From Apiospora phragmitis (Eukaryota > Ascomycota > Sordariomycetes > Amphisphaeriales > Apiosporaceae): a DNA stretch of 64,000 nt. A model generated the notes under the pieces. It made no database searches, was not told the origin of the DNA, and saw only the letters and a program-made list of their open reading frames with translations. A program made the position numbers and the translations under genes. The DNA lies in the NCBI GenBank assembly GCA_038363925.1, contig JAQQWL010000009.1, positions 2,542,001 to 2,606,000 on the forward strand, written 5' to 3'. Position 1 is the first letter of the stretch. Each line of letters starts with the position of its first letter. Shown in pieces: positions 36,122-46,902 of the stretch.

Positions 36122-38395
36122 TTATACCTCGACGGCCTTACTCGATAGTTGGCGCTTCCGCCCACTCCGTCTCGCCTCCCCTTCGTCCCTATATTCAGAA
36201 TCGAACGGGTCGGCACCCAACTGTCTTGTCTTCTTACTCGGAGTCGTTGGGCTTCGCATTTTCTTCTCAACCGTCTCCTCAGCCACCTCGCTTTGTCGCT
36301 TGGCACTGACGGGGAACTTCCGACCCCGGATTTTGGCCTCTTCCTCGGCATGGAGAAATCGGTGAATCTCTCGATGGTCCAGAACCCTCTCTTCTTTGTC
36401 ATGCTTTCCTTCTTTTCTCCGTCTTGGGCCATTGGTAGCCGTAGAGCCTGGAGTGTCGCTCGCAACGTGGACATGCGCTGCGCGTGTATTTGGCCTCGTG
36501 CTGAACGAAGGCAGAACTGCACACAGTGCAGATGATCCACGCAGAGTCGGGCGAGGATAGCAGCTTTGGTGTTAGTGTATAATCCCCGGGGTGTCCGGTG
36601 GGTCTTTGTATCGGCGGTCGACGTCTCAATCTTCTCGGTCGAGATTGCTTCAATTTGAGGAAGTTCTTGCACCTTGACCTCCTGTGATTGAGATGAAGGC
36701 AACGATCCTGGGGAATTAGGGGCTGATTTGGTCTTTATCCCACTACCGCGGGGTCGACCACGCCCTCTTTTGACAGGCGCCTCCTGGGCTACAGTAATAG
36801 CCGATGGAGGCGTTGACGGAAGCTGTTCGGCTGGCTTTAAGGCTGGCGTCAGCGGGGGAGGGATGACAATCATGTCGACTGTCTCGCCGTCATCAGGATT
36901 GGAAGATGACATTGGCACGGAGTCGGCCACAATACCTGCAGGTAGGGGTTGCGTAAACAGTCTCTTGGGGCACATCTGCCTCGGTTGGTCCTGCGGACTC
37001 TAGAGAAACTGCCACATTCGACAATGTCGAGACGTCCGACTCCTCTAATTTAAGAGAAGGCATCGCAGCCCTGGTAGGGGTCAAATTCGGCGACTGCAAC
37101 GTCGACTTGGCTTCCTTCAGATCATCCGGAGTTGTCAAATCTGTTTCTGTACTACCCGAATCAGAATCGGCACCCGATACATGATCTGACCCAGTGGAAT
37201 CTGCCACGCTGCTTCTTCTAGAAAGGCTCGCGGGGACCGGAACCGGCTCAAATCCCATGGTTTTCGTCTTTTTGGCCGGCGTGACCGGAGGCGTCTTCAG
37301 GGAGTCGAACTCGCGCTTGCGCTTTTGGCGCAACAAAGTCTCGGGTGCGGGCGAGTCCATCATAGATGCGCCGGAACTCGTTCTGAGTAAACTTCGAGAG
37401 CTGGACTTGCGCACCTTCGGCCGAATATCTGGTTTGACGGAGGGCGTTCTCGAAGAGCGAGCTGAGCTTCCATCTTCCTTCTCCGGCGTAAGCTGTAGCC
37501 CTCGGCCTCGGCCTCCTCTTCCACGCTCTTCTGGACGGGTACAGTAACAGCGCCATCTGGTTGTGCCCACCCGTTGACCAGTCTCGTCTCGCAGCTCTGG
37601 CAGAGACATTCACAGTTGTCCTCGCCGAAGTAGTTGTCGCCATATGTTACCGTGATCTCGTCGCCCACGTCTATGTTTCTCGTCGCATGGATTTCGATAC
37701 TCGACTGGCTGATGATCTTAAGTTGCGCATTGGCGTCGCAGTCATGATTGGCAAACCGTGCAGGTCCCATAAATAAGCTGGCGCATTTGTTTCGCGAGCT
37801 CACAACAATGCTAAAATCTTGCTTGCGCCTCGAGATATCCTCTTCTTCTTCGGCCGACATTAAAACTTGTATGCCAGAGAGGTACTTGACCGGCTGCCCT
37901 TTCTTGATGAAGTGGCGAGCAGTCACGGCTGCCTCGTGAATGCCGATTCTGTAACGGTTCGTTGTGTTAACTTCGAAGGGACTGTCCGGAAGGTAGATTT
38001 GCATGTAGCGACGTAGGTGCTTTCGGAATGCATCTTTCTCTTTCTCTGTCTTGAGACCATTGTGGAATTTGCGCAGGCCAGCTGTCGCAAGCAATTTGGC
38101 CTCGGCAACGTCCAGCTCGGGTTGGACAATTAGGTGATTTTGGATGATCTTGGCAATTTCCTCCTCCTTGATTCCCCTCGAGGCGTGGTATGCGAGTTTA
38201 TTCTTGGGAATGCTGGTCCAGTAATAGACCTATGCGGAAATCAGCATGCTTTGCGCCAACACACCAGGAATTGAAACCACCAAGAGTTATACATACATGA
38301 TCGACCAGGGCATCAGTTAGGATGTCGTCGTACTCTTGTACTTGCTTTAAAGTGATCGGCTGCCTCTTTGCAGCGGCGGCAGCAGATGGTGCCAT
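36122..38395 (-). CDS. SET9: Histone H4-K20 methyltransferase Set9 (SUV4-20/KMT5 type)
   Basis: SET-domain enzyme that methylates H4K20 in chromatin. Exons 38395-38297 and 38229-36122. The N-terminal helical part (LTLKQ-like ITLKQVQEYDDILTDALVDH, then YYWTSIPKNK) leads into the SET domain. The SET motifs are FIKKGQPVKYLSGIQVLM, ARFANHDCDANAQL (the family's NHDCxxN) and VTYGDNYFGEDNCECLCQSC (GDNYFG plus the post-SET cysteines). A disordered Ser/Pro region and an AT-hook-like KRGRGRPRGSG follow. Near the end are the C-terminal zinc motif C-T-V-C...CPRCERHSRLYGY and KEERVLDHREIHRF. Four frame breaks occur: a base lost at 37471-37486, and single bases gained at 36945-36948, 36583-36591 and 36413-36416. 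The net total is 735 codons. Confidence 0.9.
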
Positions 38396-39760
38396 TTTCG
38401 CAACCACCGAACTTGGAGGTAGAAATGGTGGTAAATCAGAAAGACGAGAGAAGCTGGTCCTAAGCAAAGGAGTGGCCCAAAGGTTGGCTGTTGGTCAAAC
38501 TTGAACAGAGCCCCTGGGTGCACCCCCAATGAGTGTCGAGAAGAGACGACCCGGGCTGAGGTGATGGTGATACGACAGTGTTCTTTCTCACCCCCAGGCA
38601 AGAGGCGCGATTGAGGCTGGTATTTTGGGAGGGATATTCAGCTGAAGTCTGACAGGCTGGGCATTGAGTCAAATGAAGTGTGTCGTCATATGGGAAGGTC
38701 CAAGAGAATGTGTGATTGCAACTGATTCATGCAACAAAATACGTTTTTGGCTGACGGACAAAACGAGAGATTATGTGGTGCAAGAAAGCCAACAGCCACG
38801 AACAGAGGCCTCAGGAGAGAAGGAACGAGGAGTGTGGGAAAAAGAAACGAAGGACTCCAAAGAGATCACCCCAGATGGTGAAGAAAATGCAGCTATTGTC
38901 CTCTCATCAGACAGATTCTTCTGAGGGCTCACACAGGAAAGGCTGTGTGTGTGTAGAATCCGGATCCAAAAAAGGGATTGACAAGTCAAAGGCCCGGCCG
39001 GTGTCTATTGTTGCTGCAAGTCGATTGGAGGATTTGAGTTGTGCGACAGGATATAATCTGGGATAGGCAGTTGACAGACAGAAGCGAACAAGAAACGGGA
39101 TGATCGACAGACTATTCGCCGATCTGCCTGAATGGTTCGATTATTCGATTATTCGGAGGCGCCAGTTCGGTTCAAAGCTTCAACAACAGACAGATTATTC
39201 AGATATAGTTCCAAGATGAAGCCACAATTGAGCATTGCATTGAAACGACAATACCTCCTCTCCCCCATTCATGACGATGCACCCACATAATGCGGGTGGC
39301 AGGTCAACCTGCCTCGGCCAGCAGGTGGCCCCTATCTTGACGCTTGCCCATGTCAATTGCCAATTATTGAGGGAGAGAAGCGAAAAGGGAAGGAAGCTGA
39401 GGGACAAGGGAGAGAGAGCTAACCTAGGCCTTGACCCGGTCCCGGTCTAAAACGGGGGTTTTGATTGCTTGCTTGCGTGTTGCTTGCTTGTTTCTGGGCT
39501 ACAATACTGCTATGGCTGGCTGAGACAAGGTTATCGATACCTGCTGAATGTACCTAAGCTTGGATCCCTGTCTTGAGCTTTCAACCTGTAGAGGCGCCGA
39601 TCCCGAGGCTGCGGCCAATCAATTCCCGCCCCGCCTGTGCCAGCGCCCAAATTTTTGACGACAGCCAGCCTTGTTAACCAGACCGAAAACGCAATATCAG
39701 ATCGAGAAAGCCGCTCCCTCCAGCTGTGCCTGTCGCAAGGAACACCCCAAGGCAGTCAAG
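38396..39760. promoter_or_regulatory. Divergent intergenic region SET9/uL14m
   Basis: About 1.36 kb without a gene; it must contain both promoters. Notable short repeats are TTGCTTGCTTGCG and TTGCTTGCTTG near 39,460-39,490 and ATTCGATTATTCG near 39,138-39,152. Confidence 0.5.
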
Positions 39761-40317
39761 ATGATTCAATTAAAGGTACGCATGGTGCCACTCATCACCC
39801 TGCTACCGCCCGTGCTGTACTAATGCCCCGTTCCTGCCACAGACGATGCTAAACTGCATCGACAACTCCGGGGCTGCCATCGTCGAATGCGCCCTGGTCG
39901 TCGGCCGGAAGAGACATGCCTCCATCGGTAAGCCGAAGCCCGCCAGCATTGCAATCGTCCTTCCTTCCTTCCGTCCGTCCCTCACCGCCCCAGAAGGGAT
40001 GCGCTAATACTCCCTCGAAGGCGACCGTATAGTAGCCATCGTACAGAAGCAGCGCGGCGCCTCCGATGCCGGTATGGGCTCCGCCTCGGCGGCGAACAAG
40101 GTGAAGCGCGGCGACATCCGACACGCCATTGTCGTGCGCACGCGGGAAGCAGGTGCAGCGCCCCGACGGCAGCGTCGTCAAGTTCGACGACAACGCCTGC
40201 GTCCTCATCAGCAAGGCCGGAGACCCCATCGGCACGCGCGTCAACGGTGTCGTCGGTGCTGAGCTGCGGAGGAAGAAGTGGAGCAAGATCCTGAGTATGG
40301 CGCCCGCGCATGCGTAA
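39761..40317 (+). CDS. MRPL38: Mitochondrial large-subunit ribosomal protein uL14m
   Basis: Mitochondrial L14 at the subunit interface. Exons 39761-39775 (MIQLK), 39843-39927 and 40021-40317. The uL14 signature is intact: [20 protein letters not shown], then [14 protein letters not shown] and [18 protein letters not shown], ending [16 protein letters not shown]. The short first exon plus N-x-DNSGA is typical. One extra G at 40144-40146 (CGCGGGAAG) breaks [13 protein letters not shown]; without it the gene is 132 codons, 131 residues, the family length. It lacks an obvious separate presequence, as in the yeast homologue. Confidence 0.92.
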
Positions 40318-40697
40318 ACGAGGCGGGACTGAACGAAGGGGCGGCGGCGATGCACTGTATAGATAGTGGCAGGGAGAGCGAACGAACTGCATCACGTGTC
40401 AGGCGTTCCACATCCACTTTTGGTGTACAATACTGATCATGAACATTTGCCGGCGTTCGATGGGCCCTGATGAACCATTATAAACATGAAATAAAGAGCA
40501 AATATTAACAGTCACGATCCTGTTGGCGTAACAGCGGGATGGTTTTGTATGGGTAAAGGACTGCAATTGACGATTCTATATGGATAGTCTTAAGAAATCC
40601 AGCTGCAACGCCCCTAACGCCTATCCATGCAACATTGATCAAGGAAATCCTTTCCGAAATTCCAACTACACCGAGCCTGGTGCTGACCTTGTGTGCT
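40318..40697. other. Convergent intergenic region uL14m/RPB9
   Basis: 380 bp between two stop codons, with AATAAA-like TGAAATAAAGAG at about 40,487-40,498 on the + strand that could be the uL14m polyadenylation signal. Nothing else seen. Confidence 0.5.
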
Positions 40698-42087
40698 CTA
40701 CTGGAAAATGTTACCACATTCGCAGCACACGTAGAACAGTTTCTGAGGGCGAGGGTTAGCATGGCAAAATCCGGCTCATACGCCATGCATAGACTCAAAG
40801 AACTCACCATGCCCGTTTCCACACTGCGTTGCTGAGACTGGAAGAAAACGGCTTCGTCGTGACTGCAGGATGGGCAGGTCTTGTTCGACCGCGGGAGCTA
40901 AACGAAACGCCAGAAGTCAGCAACAACTCCAGCATAAAGCGAAACATTCAGAATGCATGCTCCCCAGCTGGGTTGCCCTGGTGTAGTTCCCATGTGACAC
41001 ATTCGACTCGACTCGATTTGACAACCCGGTTTCTGCACAGTCGGGCTTTCGCAACCGAGGACTTCCTCCAAACCACCGAAGTTTATTGCAATATGTTCGT
41101 AGACCTTGCGAGCAGCCCACCGGACTGTATGCAGTTCACAGCTCCCCTTGCTAGGCTTGGACTTGTAATGAATCCGTGCTGACCCTATACCATCCGAGGC
41201 CGAGCCTAGAGATAGGGCAAAGAGGAAACATCCCATCGATGGCGGGGATATTTTCACACGATTCGAACAGTTTGAGTGCCAAATATTCACCAGAAGGAGG
41301 TGAAGTTGAGACAACCAGAGACAGCATGCTACTAGAACATCATGGCTTGGTCACCATTATCATCAGACTCCACACCGAGAGCCTCTGGGGGATCAGCGTC
41401 AGAGTCCCCCAGCGAACTCATAGGAAGATAATGACTGATGCTGTCTGGATCATCGTTTGCATGACGAGGCATTTCGCAGGATGCAAAGTTGACTTCCCAC
41501 ACCCCCTGCTCATTGGGCGAAAGGTGCTTGTACGCATTGGCCACGTGAATGAATTGCAGAGCCCTCCTTGTTGCGAAATCCGGGTCCGACAGAACGAGGG
41601 CGTTGTACTGATCCGCAGAAGCAGGACGGTCGCATCTTCTGCACTGAAGCAGCACGAAGCCGCAGCGCATACAGAGGGCAGGGTCGCTCTCTGCAGCATC
41701 CGTGGAGGCGGCCGAAGAGGGATCGAGTGGCTCCGTGCCGGAACCATGGGACTCACCGACAAAACCAGGCTGGGGAGCGGCAACAGAAGGGGCGGAATCA
41801 GAATCGGGCAAAGAAAGATTGATACGAACCGTAGGGTCCGAGCCAACGTCCTGGGTGACACCGGCAGTCTCGCCAACAGCGTTGTTCATAACGTTACGAA
41901 AGACGCAGGTTGAGTTAGCCTCTTCGGTGTACTGGCAGGTGCGGCAGGTGAACTGCAGCTTGTGGGAGTCCTCATCCTCCTTGGGATAAAGCATGTTGGA
42001 GCATTCCGAGCAAAACCTGAAGGTAACCTGCTCGAAGGGCGCCTTCTTCTGCTCCGGCTGTCCTGGGATTGACTGGGGACTGGACAT
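40698..42087 (-). CDS. RPB9: DNA-directed RNA polymerase II subunit RPB9
   Basis: Two-zinc-ribbon subunit involved in start-site choice, fidelity and TFIIS-stimulated cleavage. Exons 42087-41830, 40897-40808 and 40742-40698 give 130 residues, unbroken. The first ribbon reads FRFCSECSNMLYPKEDED...FTCRTCQY, then GVTQDVGSDPT. After the intron it continues LPRSNKTCPSCSHDEAVFFQSQQRS, then ETGMKLFYVCCECGNIFQ, the second ribbon. The join DPT-LPRS matches the invariant DPTLPR of RPB9 in yeast and human, which fixes the splice at 41829 (donor GTTCGT) and 40898 (TTTAG). That intron is 932 bp, by far the longest in the window, and is open in frame for 165 codons (next entry). Confidence 0.94.
41332..42087 (-). 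CDS. Possible intron-retained RPB9 isoform with novel Cys-rich C-terminal domain
   Basis: Reading straight through the first RPB9 donor keeps the frame open for 165 further codons to a TAG at 41332, giving a 251-residue protein. After the zinc ribbon comes an acidic Ser/Pro linker (INLSLPDSDSAPSVAAPQP). Next are two CxxC pairs, LCMRCGFVLLQCRRCDRP, a helix-rich block (FATRRALQFIHVANAYKHLS, then EQGVWEVNFASCEMP) and an acidic tail (GVESDDNGDQAMMF). The stretch looks like real coding sequence: varied composition, sensible hydrophobic patterning and few rare-looking codons. An open run of this length by chance is unlikely. Alternatives are a nested gene with an unseen first exon, or a read-through with no function. 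A GTGAGT inside it (about 41,750) is another potential donor. No family recognised. Confidence 0.45.
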   Translation of the reverse strand: MSSPQSIPGQPEQKKAPFEQVTFRFCSECSNMLYPKEDEDSHKLQFTCRTCQYTEEANSTCVFRNVMNNAVGETAGVTQDVGSDPTVRINLSLPDSDSAPSVAAPQPGFVGESHGSGTEPLDPSSAASTDAAESDPALCMRCGFVLLQCRRCDRPASADQYNALVLSDPDFATRRALQFIHVANAYKHLSPNEQGVWEVNFASCEMPRHANDDPDSISHYLPMSSLGDSDADPPEALGVESDDNGDQAMMF

Positions 42088-43428
42088 GTTGGCGGTAGTG
42101 AGGCAAAAGTTGCGGTTGAGATCCTTTGTGAGGCGCGTTTTGCCTTGATATCAAGAAGTTCTTCTCCCAGGGTGGCCGAGCGCGATTCCAGAAGACTGAG
42201 CCAATGCTGGGCTGCAACGACAGATGGTGACGGGTTGTTGGCGTACCTGGCCTGGCGGACGACGATGAATACAATGCGATGATGGTTTTGATTGATGAAG
42301 GCGTTAGGCGGAATGACCGTCTGATGAATGGAATGAGCCTGTGTAGCCACTTTTTGTTTGAGGCGGTCGACCATGCAGCAGAAAGGAAACGGGCAGTCGG
42401 AGATACGCATGCGACCAATCAGAACAAAGCCATACGAGCATTACGGGTTCAGTTAACGTCTCCTACGGCAGGCTCAGTTTTGGCTTACTAATCGACCATT
42501 TCAGTATGGGCATTTAAAATGGTAGGTAGTATTCACTCTCTACGCACATGCACCTCCCCTTTACCAACCTCGCTGCTGGCATTGCATCAATTCGTCTAGG
42601 TAATGTCAGATGCCCTTTGCAAGTATGTCGTGTAATGTAAATGCCCGCGGGATGCATATGCATTGGATGTGGCAAATGATAATACCATCATCACTTGTCT
42701 GTCAGTTGTTCTTCAAAGACACACCATCATCACCGTCTGTCTATTCCCTACCCGAATCTTCTTTCGGCCCCCGCGTTTCAACAACCCCCCGCCCTCGAGC
42801 CTCGTGACAGGATCCATTTTTGGTTCTCGGAGCAACGCGCCAAGTTGGCAAACCGGGCGGCCAGGCTGCTTTACCTCATACCTCATAGGACAGGGCCCTC
42901 CATAGAAATTGCCCCTCATTGCGTGAATCCTGTACTGTACCTGTCGCATGCTTTAGCGCAGGAAACTGGCGACCTTGCCTTACCTTGACAACCGAAAAAA
43001 AGGGACGGGAAACGAAACAGCTCTTGCCTCTCTGCCAGTAGTAATACATAATCAATAATAAGCAGCCGTCTTCCTTTTCCCATCCGTACAACCATCTACT
43101 ACTTCACATCCTGTGACACAATTCTCCAAACAGCTCTCTCCAGTTCTGTCATTGTCTCAACCACTTCTGTCGCTACGATTTAACCACTTCCACGTTACGA
43201 AACCCGACATCATGGTAAGTTGAGACAGCAGCTACGAGAAGGATTCTTGGTGTGCCTATGACGTCGTGTTTCGAGCATAGCCGATCCAAACCCAATCCTT
43301 CCCCGAGCTATTCATGTGCCTACCCCGAACTTTACTCCGCGATATCTGTTACCTACATACATACCAATCACCCACTTACTACACCACTACGCTCCGAAAC
43401 ATCCCCTCCTACCTACAGTCTTGGGCAA
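42088..43428. promoter_or_regulatory. Divergent region RPB9/ESS1 with an ESS1 leader intron
   Basis: About 1.34 kb. The right end is the ESS1 leader: an ATG at 43212 is followed at once by GTAAGT. Splicing to the AG at 43418 would give a six-codon upstream frame (MSWANG) whose TGA overlaps the ESS1 start codon region. The rest has no supported gene. Confidence 0.45.
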
Positions 43429-43989
43429 ATGGCTGATTCAGTGACCTTGGCGCAGGACGAGAGCGGTCTGCCCTCTGGCTGGGAAGTGCGCCACAGCAAC
43501 TCCAAGAACCTCCCCTACTACTTCAACGCCGCCGAGAAGATCTCGCGGTGGGAGCCCCCGGCCGGCACCGACACGGAGAAATTGAAGCGATACATGGCCG
43601 TGCACCACTCGACCGGCGCCTCGCAGCTCGGCGCTCAGAAGCCCGCCGACAAGATCCGCGCCGCCCACCTGCTCGTCAAGCACCGCGACAGCCGCCGCCC
43701 CGCCTCATGGCGCGAGAGCGAGATCACTCGCACCAAGGACGAGGCCCGCTCCATCATCCAGGGCCACGAGGCCCGCATCAAGCGCGGTGAGATCTCCCTC
43801 GGCGAGCTGGCCATGAGCGAGAGCGACTGCAGCAGCGCCCGTAAGCGGGGCGATCTGGGATATTTTGGCAAGGGAGATATGCAGAAGCCCTTTGAGGAGG
43901 CGGCGTTTGCGCTGCAGCCTGGCCAGATGAGCGAGGTCATCGAGACGGATAGCGGTCTACATTTGATTGAGAGGTACGTCTTGGAGTGA
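43429..43989 (+). CDS. ESS1: Peptidyl-prolyl isomerase ESS1/PIN1 (WW + parvulin)
   Basis: Phospho-Ser/Thr-Pro-specific isomerase; its main known role in fungi is on the RNA polymerase II C-terminal repeat. It is 186 residues and unbroken. The WW domain at ~12-45 reads LPSGWEVRHSNSKNLPYYFN to ISRWEPP. The linker is followed by the parvulin domain: KIRAAHLLVKHRDSRRPASW (His and the phosphate-binding Arg pair), MSESDCSSARKRGDLGYFG (catalytic Cys), FEEAAFALQPGQMSEVI and DSGLHLIERY (second His). All residues of the active site are present. The start at 43429 gives MADSVTLAQDESGLP. Translation could be tuned by the short upstream frame formed by splicing the leader. Confidence 0.95.
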   Translation: MADSVTLAQDESGLPSGWEVRHSNSKNLPYYFNAAEKISRWEPPAGTDTEKLKRYMAVHHSTGASQLGAQKPADKIRAAHLLVKHRDSRRPASWRESEITRTKDEARSIIQGHEARIKRGEISLGELAMSESDCSSARKRGDLGYFGKGDMQKPFEEAAFALQPGQMSEVIETDSGLHLIERYVLE

Positions 43990-45038
43990 TTTTCCTTTTC
44001 ATCTTCGCCGATAGCCGGTCTTGTGTGGCAGTCCTGAACTGCATGCGGTGGCAACCCATGGACGGTGACGAATAGGCGTCGCCGCCGAACTCCCGTGCCA
44101 GACAAGCCCAATCTCGGGGATCCGCGATGCGCAATGGCAATGGCACGGGGAAGGAAGGTGACGCCCGACGGTACCACATGAATACATGGTTACCTGTGTT
44201 GAGTCCCCTGACCAGGTTTCGGGAAAACTGACCGCTTTTTGTGTTTCGGGTAGATGTCATGCGGTACCATGACCCTTTGTGCTAACACTCTCTCTAGATT
44301 GGAATAAGAAAGACCTGGTATAGCATGAAGGAAGACTCAATGACGCAATTTTCCTATGGGGGTCTTTGATCTCGAGAGCAAATCCGGATTACCCAGCCTG
44401 GATTGGCTTGGCTCTTCATCTGAGTGTTACTGTTACACAGCATGTTGTTGCATAAGCTCAAAAGACAGAAAAAAAGGCTTCTATCTGTGCTATCCGAAAA
44501 GTTTGAAGAGGAGATGCCCAAGAGAAGGAAGCTCCTAACAATAATTAAAAACCTAACCACGTGATGTGATGCTTCTGATGGGTTACGTGTCTACTATTTA
44601 GGCAAAGTTGATGACGTCCTGTATAAGATGTATGATGAAGTAGGCCAGCTATGTAACCAACGGACAACCTGTATTCTTCCATGTCTACATGTATTTCCTA
44701 ATATGAATTACATACATGTTATAAGTTAACCTAGTTATAGGTAAGTGGGCGACGCAAAGGTCAAATAATGGTGCAATCCAATCACACCTTCTATCTAATG
44801 TCTGCGAACCCATCGTCTTGTATCCAATTTGTAAGATCGTAAAAACATATTCTAACCATCTATGTTTATCTCTCAAGCTTAAGTTCATGCCTGCGTGGTA
44901 TCATAGCCCATCTGATAGTCCTGTCTAGTAAATGCTCCAATGCGCCGGTAACCGTAAAGACAATATAGCCAGCCCCTGAGAGGCGAAAAATGTCCATGTA
45001 ATAAGTCACGGAGAATATAAACAAAAAGAACCCAAATC
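43990..45038. other. Convergent intergenic region ESS1/LrgAB
   Basis: About 1.05 kb with A/T-rich stretches and no gene. Short open frames on both strands lack motifs. Confidence 0.5.
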
Positions 45039-46902
45039 TCATCGGGCGACAAGAGCTTGCAATGCATGCACGATGGTAGGTATCGACATCAACCCCACAG
45101 TGATACAGCCAAACATGGTCATAGATAGGGCCGAGTAGGCCGTAGCCATCGAATCTCGCTCAAGCAGGTGTGACGTCCCCATGGCGGCAGCGTTGATGCC
45201 GACCGTGACGCCGGCAGCGATAACCTTGGATTCTGTGTGGATTTGGCTAGTGGCATTGCCGCCGGCACCGTCCTCTCGCTTCTCATCTTCAGCATCGCTG
45301 TCGCTTGTCGCAGCATTATTGTTGGCGTTGTTGTTGCTACTGCTGCTGTTCGTCCCGGTCACCACACCACCACCAGCTCGCGGAGCATACGGGGATGCCA
45401 CCCGCCACGGGGGCCGGCCGCTGGTCGGGGATGGCGAGCCAGGCGAACAGGAGGTCGCCCGTCATCTGGAAGAGCATGCCGCTGAAGATGACGAGGGCGC
45501 TCATGAGGGTGGTGCTGCCGCCGAGGTGGAGGACGGGGGGGGCGCCGAGCGCGATGGTGACATTGCGGGCGGCGAAGGCGAGGGCCTCGGCGGGCGCGAG
45601 GCCCAGGGCGTGCGCGAGCGCGACGTTGAGGAAGACGGCGACGACCGCCGCGACCAGCGACGTCGACAGCACCGTCGCGAAGCTGCGCCAGAGCGCCGCG
45701 CGGTACTCGAACATCTTGAGGCCCAGCGAGACGATGCCGGCGTCGAGCAGCGCCGTGGCGAGGTCGCCGGCGCCGATGTGCAGGCGCGGGTTGGGATCCT
45801 GGGCAAGATGGCCCACGATCTGCGCCCAGTCGTCGTGGCGCTTGAAAGTGCCCAGCACCATCTCGATGCTCTGGTCGGCCACCATCGTCTTGGTCCAGAA
45901 GTAGGCAGTCCCAAGCGCCGCGGTAAAGAGCACGGGGTTGCAGAGGACGACGAGGGTGGTCTTGAGGCGGGGATAGAGCGAGAGGGATTTGAAAGTCCTA
46001 AGCGACCGTTGGAAGAGGACGGTGCCGATCCATAGGAATATGAAACAAAATGCCTCGAACGGCATGTCGTATCCCGTAGCACAGTATATTGGCAGGCCTA
46101 CGGTAAGCAGAAGGAGGAGGGCGATCCACAAAGGTGACGAGCGTACGAGGAACTCCATGCTGGCCGGGGTGAACAGAGTGTCTCGATTGACGAGAGTGAC
46201 TCGTTATTAACCAACCTAAGTGTGAGCTGGGACATCTGTGACACCCGTTTCGCGGAAGGCGTTTTCGTTGACAGCGCCATTGTGTGTTCGGTTTGGCTCT
46301 CGACATCTCCCGCTCTTTTCCCTAGGCCCCTGATCCTAGATTCGAGCTTGAAGCTACTGGTTGCAAAGAGGGTAGCATCCGATATAGCTGATCAATGTCG
46401 TGATAACTTATATTCAGTCAGCCATGTCGGGAAAGAGTAGGGTGCTTGACATTAGGTAGCATACCAAAGGCTCCTGCAATCCGTGGCACATCAGCAGCGC
46501 TGCTAAGATGATCCTTGCTCAACATAACGAAGGGGGGACGAAGCCAAATGCCATATGGCGGCCTAGGAAGTCGGTCTAAAGGGGGGTGGTGATTAGTGAC
46601 TGGTCGATTGGACACTGGATGGGCAACAAGATGATCTGACTTACCGGCCCTTTCATGTATCGGATATAGAAGTTGCTAACACCCCTAGAGGCTAAGCTGG
46701 CAGCAAGCATTATCATTGTAACCACCAGCATCACCAGAACAGATGCTGGCAATGTGATCCCATGAGACCGAAGGGTTGTCTGAATGGGCACCACCAGAAG
46801 CTGAGTCAGGGGCACGAAGAGGATTCCGATGGCAGCATTTCGATATCTCGCTGCGGTTTCGGGGGACTTAACGGCCAGGCATATTTGAGAAATCCAAGTC
46901 AT
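45039..46902 (-). CDS. LrgA-LrgB fusion membrane protein (CidA/CidB-like, PLGG1-related)
   Basis: Multi-span membrane protein; the plant member PLGG1 moves glycolate and glycerate, while the fungal role is not established. Exon 1 is 46902-46645 (MTWISQICLAVKSPETAARY, LrgA-like spans), exon 2 is 46575-46465 (FVPPFVMLSKDH), and exon 3 runs to 45039 with an unresolved start near 46,200-46,220. The LrgB half begins LPIYCATGYDMPFEAFCF and includes NPVLFTAALGTAYF, IGAGDLATALLDAGIVSLGL, LAFAARNVTIALG and a C-terminal GVTVGINAAAMGTSHLLERD. That end matches LrgB's final G-x-x-x-G-x-x-A-A-x-G-T-x-H motif. There are two frame breaks: a base lost in the G6 run 46532-46537 and a base gained at 45391-45394. 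The Asn/Ser-rich insert before the final helix is a fungal-type loop. Confidence 0.8.
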
